Below are positions 11,117 to 13,224 of a stretch of 13,224 bases of DNA, in pieces; within the stretch, counting starts at the first letter, position 1; each line of letters starts with the position of its first letter. This DNA is from Acidobacteriota bacterium. GTDB taxonomy: Bacteria > Acidobacteriota > Vicinamibacteria > Vicinamibacterales > UBA8438. A program made the position numbers and the translations under genes. Location of the stretch: assembly GCA_011523485.1 (NCBI GenBank), contig WTGR01000433.1, forward strand, positions 1 through 13,224. Reading direction: 5' to 3'. The notes beneath the pieces were generated by a model that worked only from the letters and a program-made list of their open reading frames with translations, was not told the origin of the DNA and made no database searches.

Positions 11117-11998
11117 CTACCGGCAGGTTCCGAAGTCGCTCGTCACGGTCTCGCCGTCGAAGGTCGCGCGCGTTCTCAGGCACACCTGGTGCCGGTACGC
11201 CTGATGGCTGCTTCTCGTTCCCGTCCTCGTCTCCAGCGTGGCGAGAGCCACGCGGCATAGGGCAGGAAGCCGCCAGCCGTAGTACATCTCGGGCGCCTCG
11301 CACGCGTCGGGCGGGATCGTGAAGGTGCACTCGACCGGCGTCGCTACCCCTGTCCCCGTGCAGCTGTTCACGTCGATATGTGTCCCGTAGCCGTTGGGGG
11401 CGTACGTTGCCGTCCATGGGTTAGTGCCGGCCCCCTGCCTGTTCGTCGTGTGTCCTGATCGTGAGAACCGGACGGTCACCACCCCGTCGCCGCTGTTCCT
11501 GGTCAGTTCCCAGCACCTTCTGCTCGGCCAGGTCGGACTCTCGGCGCAGTTGTTGACCTGCTCCCAGTTGTGGGGGTCCGTATCCTCGTGGGTCCAGCAG
11601 TTCGATCCCGAACAGCTCTGGACCTGCGTCCAGCTCCCCACCATTACCGGCTCGCTGTCGGCGCTCAACCAGTGGGTGTAGACGGTCTGCGTGCCCAGAT
11701 TCCTCACCGGAACGTTCGGGTCGGTCCAGGTTTCGTCGCCCAGGTCGTTCGTGACGTCGTCCGACGCTCTCCCTGTCGGGCTGTACATGGTGCTCGGCGC
11801 CAGCGCCGGCCCGCTCCCCCTGGCCATCTGTTCCGTGCTCGTGGTCTCGCCGCCGCCCGCTCCTGCCGGTCGGCTGGCCTGCGCCGCCTCGGCGGTACCG
11901 TCTGCCGGGCTCGGCGCTGCCGGCGTGGTGGGTGCGTCGTCGCAGGCCGTGGCCATGCCGGCGCACAGCGCGATCGCGAGGATCAATCGTGTCGTCAT
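11117..11998 (-). CDS. Secreted lipoprotein, unknown function
   Basis: 293 residues from ATG 11998 with GGAAAGGAAC before it. The N-terminus is a lipoprotein signal peptide (TTRLILAIALCAGMATAC): the hydrophobic core ends at A16-T17-A18 with C19 as the lipidated cysteine, followed by Asp-Asp. A linker rich in Thr, Pro, Ala and Gly follows to about residue 60. The mature domain holds several cysteines probably paired as disulphides (VQSCSGSNCWTHEDTD, VNNCAESPTW, RRCWEL, VNSCTGTGVATPVECTFTIP, DACEAPEMYYGWRLPALC) and looks all-beta. No known domain recognised. After the TAG the adjacent frame reads NLPVEGETADATGAAAPEAQ to a stop at 11028, so a frameshifted longer C-terminus is possible. The leader upstream can fold into hairpins. 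Confidence 0.8.
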   Translation of the reverse strand: MTTRLILAIALCAGMATACDDAPTTPAAPSPADGTAEAAQASRPAGAGGGETTSTEQMARGSGPALAPSTMYSPTGRASDDVTNDLGDETWTDPNVPVRNLGTQTVYTHWLSADSEPVMVGSWTQVQSCSGSNCWTHEDTDPHNWEQVNNCAESPTWPSRRCWELTRNSGDGVVTVRFSRSGHTTNRQGAGTNPWTATYAPNGYGTHIDVNSCTGTGVATPVECTFTIPPDACEAPEMYYGWRLPALCRVALATLETRTGTRSSHQAYRHQVCLRTRATFDGETVTSDFGTCR

Positions 11999-12096
11999 GT
12001 GGTGTTGTTCCTTTCCGTTCCGGGTTGGTGGCTGTTGGCTCGATTCCCTGTCGTTCCGACTGCGTCTGTCGTGACCTCCTCCTGGTCCCCCTTCCT

Positions 12097-12158
12097 AGTC
12101 CTGCGGGGCGCGTCGGCCGAACTGGCCGCACCCGCAGCGTTCCCTGCTCCGCAGGACT
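12097..12158 (-). repeat. 10-bp inverted repeat in the lipoprotein leader
   Basis: AGTCCTGCGG at 12097-12106 and CCGCAGGACT at 12149-12158 are perfect complements 42 nt apart. The loop contains a smaller GGCC-GAACT-GGCC hairpin. About 100-160 nt upstream of the lipoprotein ATG, it could be a structured 5' untranslated leader. Confidence 0.4.
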
Positions 12159-12188
12159 TCCTGCGCGCTCTTCGCTCGTACACCCCCA

Positions 12189-12212
12189 CTTGGAAAGGCG
12201 TTCTTGGAAGGC
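12189..12212. repeat. Near-direct repeat CTTGGAA(A)GGC
   Basis: CTTGGAAAGGC at 12189-12199 and CTTGGAAGGC at 12203-12212, 14 nt start to start. Possible paired operator half-sites in the divergent promoter region. Confidence 0.3.
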
Positions 12213-12246
12213 TCAACCGAACATGACCGGTTGCCGAACTCCCTGC

Positions 12247-12280
12247 GCGCCGGCCCGCTCGAAGGCTATCGAGCCGGCGC
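12247..12280. repeat. GC-rich compound hairpin
   Basis: Outer arms GCGCCGGC and GCCGGCGC enclose an inner CTCGA/TCGAG pair with a 6-nt loop. A three-base bulge (CCG) separates the stems on the left side. A stable structure 80 nt before the J-domain ORF. Confidence 0.5.
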
Positions 12281-12361
12281 TGCTCCCCTTGGCGGGCGTT
12301 CTGGTGGCCGGCCAGTCTCGTCCGCTCGGGTCGTGCCTCCTGGTCGGTCCTGAAGACACCG

Positions 12362-12523
12362 ATGGACTACCGCGCCGTCCTCGGCGTGTTGCCGGCTGCG
12401 ACGCCGAGCGAGCTGCTATCCGCGCACCGTGCCCGTGTTCGTGCGCGCCATCCTGATGGGATCGACGGGCGGAAGCAGTCTCTCGCCCCGCACGAAGGCC
12501 AGCTCGATTCTCGTCAGGGGTAG
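12362..12523 (+). CDS. Truncated J-domain (DnaJ-like) mini-protein
   Basis: A 53-residue ORF from ATG 12362 to TAG 12521-12523. MDYRAVLGVLPAATPSELLS followed by AHRARVRARHPD is the classic J-domain opening: the D-Y-x-x-V-L-G-V motif, an A-T-P-x-E-L helix II start, basic helix II and the HPD tripeptide at residues 30-32 that stimulates DnaK ATPase activity. After HPD the usual helix III (FKEINEAYEVL-like) is missing; instead GIDGRKQSLAPHEGQLDSR follows. It is either a truncated relic or a minimal J protein. No good Shine-Dalgarno site is visible, and no DnaK or DnaJ partner lies in the window. It is in the same direction as the secreted-protein gene that follows. Confidence 0.6.
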   Translation: MDYRAVLGVLPAATPSELLSAHRARVRARHPDGIDGRKQSLAPHEGQLDSRQG

Positions 12524-12657
12524 ATTCCGCGTTCCCGTGAGCGGTGGTGAGTCACACGTCGCTCGGTCGAGTCCGACCGTGCAGGCCGACGCGGCGTTCT
12601 CGGGCGCTTCCTTGGGTCCCCGCGTGCTCCGCCGGCATCGCTTCCTGCATGTTCTCC

Positions 12658-12674
12658 TTGCCGCATCGCGGCAA
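12658..12674. repeat. Hairpin between the J-domain ORF and the secreted-protein gene
   Basis: TTGCCGC-ATC-GCGGCAA: a perfect 7-bp stem with a 3-nt loop, 58 nt before the start at 12733. It could terminate the J-domain transcript or shape the leader of the next gene. Confidence 0.4.
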
Positions 12675-12732
12675 CGGGTTGGTGGGCGTCGACCTGTCGT
12701 TCGTGGACGTCCTCATTCTTCAGGAGGTGGTT

Positions 12733-13224
12733 GTGTCCCGTCTCTTCCGCGTCGTTCCGTTCTTCGCCGCCGCGGCTGCGGCCGTGGCGCTGATCTTCAG
12801 CGCGCAGGTTGGCGCGCAGCTTCAGAGCGGCCCGCTCTGGTGGGTGCCCGACAACGACACCGACTGGTCGCGGCACCACGACCGCTGGCTCATCTCGCCC
12901 GTGGAAGTCGTCGCCGCGGGCGCCGCGACGTCGTTTCCCGCCCGGACCTGGGTCTCGTCCGAGCAGCTCGGCTACCTGACCACAGCGCCGCCCAATTCGG
13001 CCTGCGACTACTTGAACGAGACCGAGTACGACGTCGTCGGTCCTCCCGATCTCAATCGGCAGGATTCGATGCGCACGTCTCGCACTCCGATGCACTGGGG
13101 CGGCGCCGGGGGTCTTCAGCAGTCGGTGCACATCGGCGAGTACTGGCAGGGTCGCGTCATGAACGACTACATGACGCATCCGTCCTCGAGCGCGACCCAC
13201 CGTGCGCTGTATCCCGGTTGGGAT
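12733..13224 (+). CDS. Secreted protein with signal peptide, 5' part only
   Basis: Open to the window's end (164 codons seen). The start is GTG 12733, preceded 4 nt away by a perfect AGGAGGT (12722-12728), the strongest ribosome site in the window. SRLFRVVPFFAAAAAAVALI then FSAQVGAQ is a classic Sec signal peptide with cleavage expected after residue 28 (VGA/Q). The mature part is polar and aromatic: SGPLWWVPDNDTDWSRHHDR, NSACDYLNETEYDVVGPPDL, MRTSRTPMHWGGAGGLQQSV and EYWQGRVMNDYMTHPSSSAT. Codon use is even and high-GC, and no frame break is visible. The overlapping minus-strand ORF is its shadow. I do not recognise the family; probably a large extracellular or outer-membrane-associated protein whose body lies beyond the window. 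Confidence 0.8.
   Translation, partial: MSRLFRVVPFFAAAAAAVALIFSAQVGAQLQSGPLWWVPDNDTDWSRHHDRWLISPVEVVAAGAATSFPARTWVSSEQLGYLTTAPPNSACDYLNETEYDVVGPPDLNRQDSMRTSRTPMHWGGAGGLQQSVHIGEYWQGRVMNDYMTHPSSSATHRALYPGWD

Larger units (their letters stand above)
11999..12361. other. Divergent intergenic region with structured elements
   Basis: About 360 bases between the lipoprotein start (minus) and the J-domain ORF (plus). I see no convincing gene. It contains the long inverted repeat at 12097-12158, the near-direct repeat at 12189-12212 and the hairpin at 12247-12280. Promoters for both genes should lie here, but no clear -35/-10 pair was found. Confidence 0.45.

Noticed and set aside
12514..13200. 228-codon minus-strand ORF
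   Set aside because: Antisense to the secreted protein that has a signal peptide and a perfect AGGAGGT site; its own translation is Arg/Gly/His-rich with no domain.
1..13224. CRISPR array or diversity-generating element
   Set aside because: No regularly spaced direct repeats, no cas genes, no reverse transcriptase and no template/variable repeat pair were seen.

Overview
The window is GC-rich DNA (roughly two thirds G+C by eye) from a bacterium with accessory-type, mosaic gene content. Taxonomy is inference. A lipoprotein whose signal peptide ends in an ATAC-type lipobox followed by a Thr/Pro/Ala-rich linker, a signal-peptide protein with a perfect AGGAGGT site, and two Calx-beta surface-protein remnants suggest a Gram-negative, high-GC lineage such as Acidobacteriota or Gemmatimonadota. 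No rRNA, tRNA or taxonomic marker is present to settle it. Small phage- or plasmid-like genes, a serine-recombinase fragment, an orphan BrnA-type antitoxin, an AbiEii-type toxin remnant, ParB-like fragments and a decayed CpaF/TrbB-type ATPase point to a plasmid-, prophage- or island-derived region.

Layout. Positions 31-4790 are read from the minus strand. In transcription order they hold a Calx-beta C-terminal remnant, a BrnA-type antitoxin, a recombinase fragment, two small ORFs with an ATGA overlap, a metallophosphoesterase, a P-loop kinase fused to a left-handed beta-helix, a charged hypothetical protein, and a Calx-beta repeat joined to an unrelated small ORF. Positions 5121-5699 (+) encode an HTH protein with a DUF6166-like C-terminus. 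Positions 5700-6285 show no gene but some inverted repeats. Positions 6290-6730 (-) hold the wreck of a secretion/conjugation ATPase. Positions 6796-8102 hold small hypothetical genes including a Cys-cluster/Trp-rich protein. Positions 8251-9906 (-) hold an AbiEii-family remnant, three tiny packed ORFs and a paralogue of the Trp-rich protein broken by one stop codon. Positions 10042-10890 (+) hold a possible secreted peptide, ParB-like pieces and a coiled-coil protein, followed by a cluster of hairpins. Positions 11117-11998 (-) encode a lipoprotein. Positions 12362-13224 (+) encode a J-domain mini-protein and the start of a secreted protein that leaves the window.

How it fits together. The most coherent unit is the minus-strand block 3866-985: a metallophosphoesterase followed immediately by a P-loop kinase with a C-terminal beta-helix. 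A phosphatase/kinase pair is reminiscent of nucleic-acid end-healing enzymes, but here that is only a hypothesis.

A second theme is frame disruption. At least eight genes show a frame change or stop that one base would repair, and several genes are joined to pieces of unrelated ones. Either the region is a decaying recombination hotspot or the consensus carries indel errors; the ATPase, with several shifts and missing ends, looks truly decayed.
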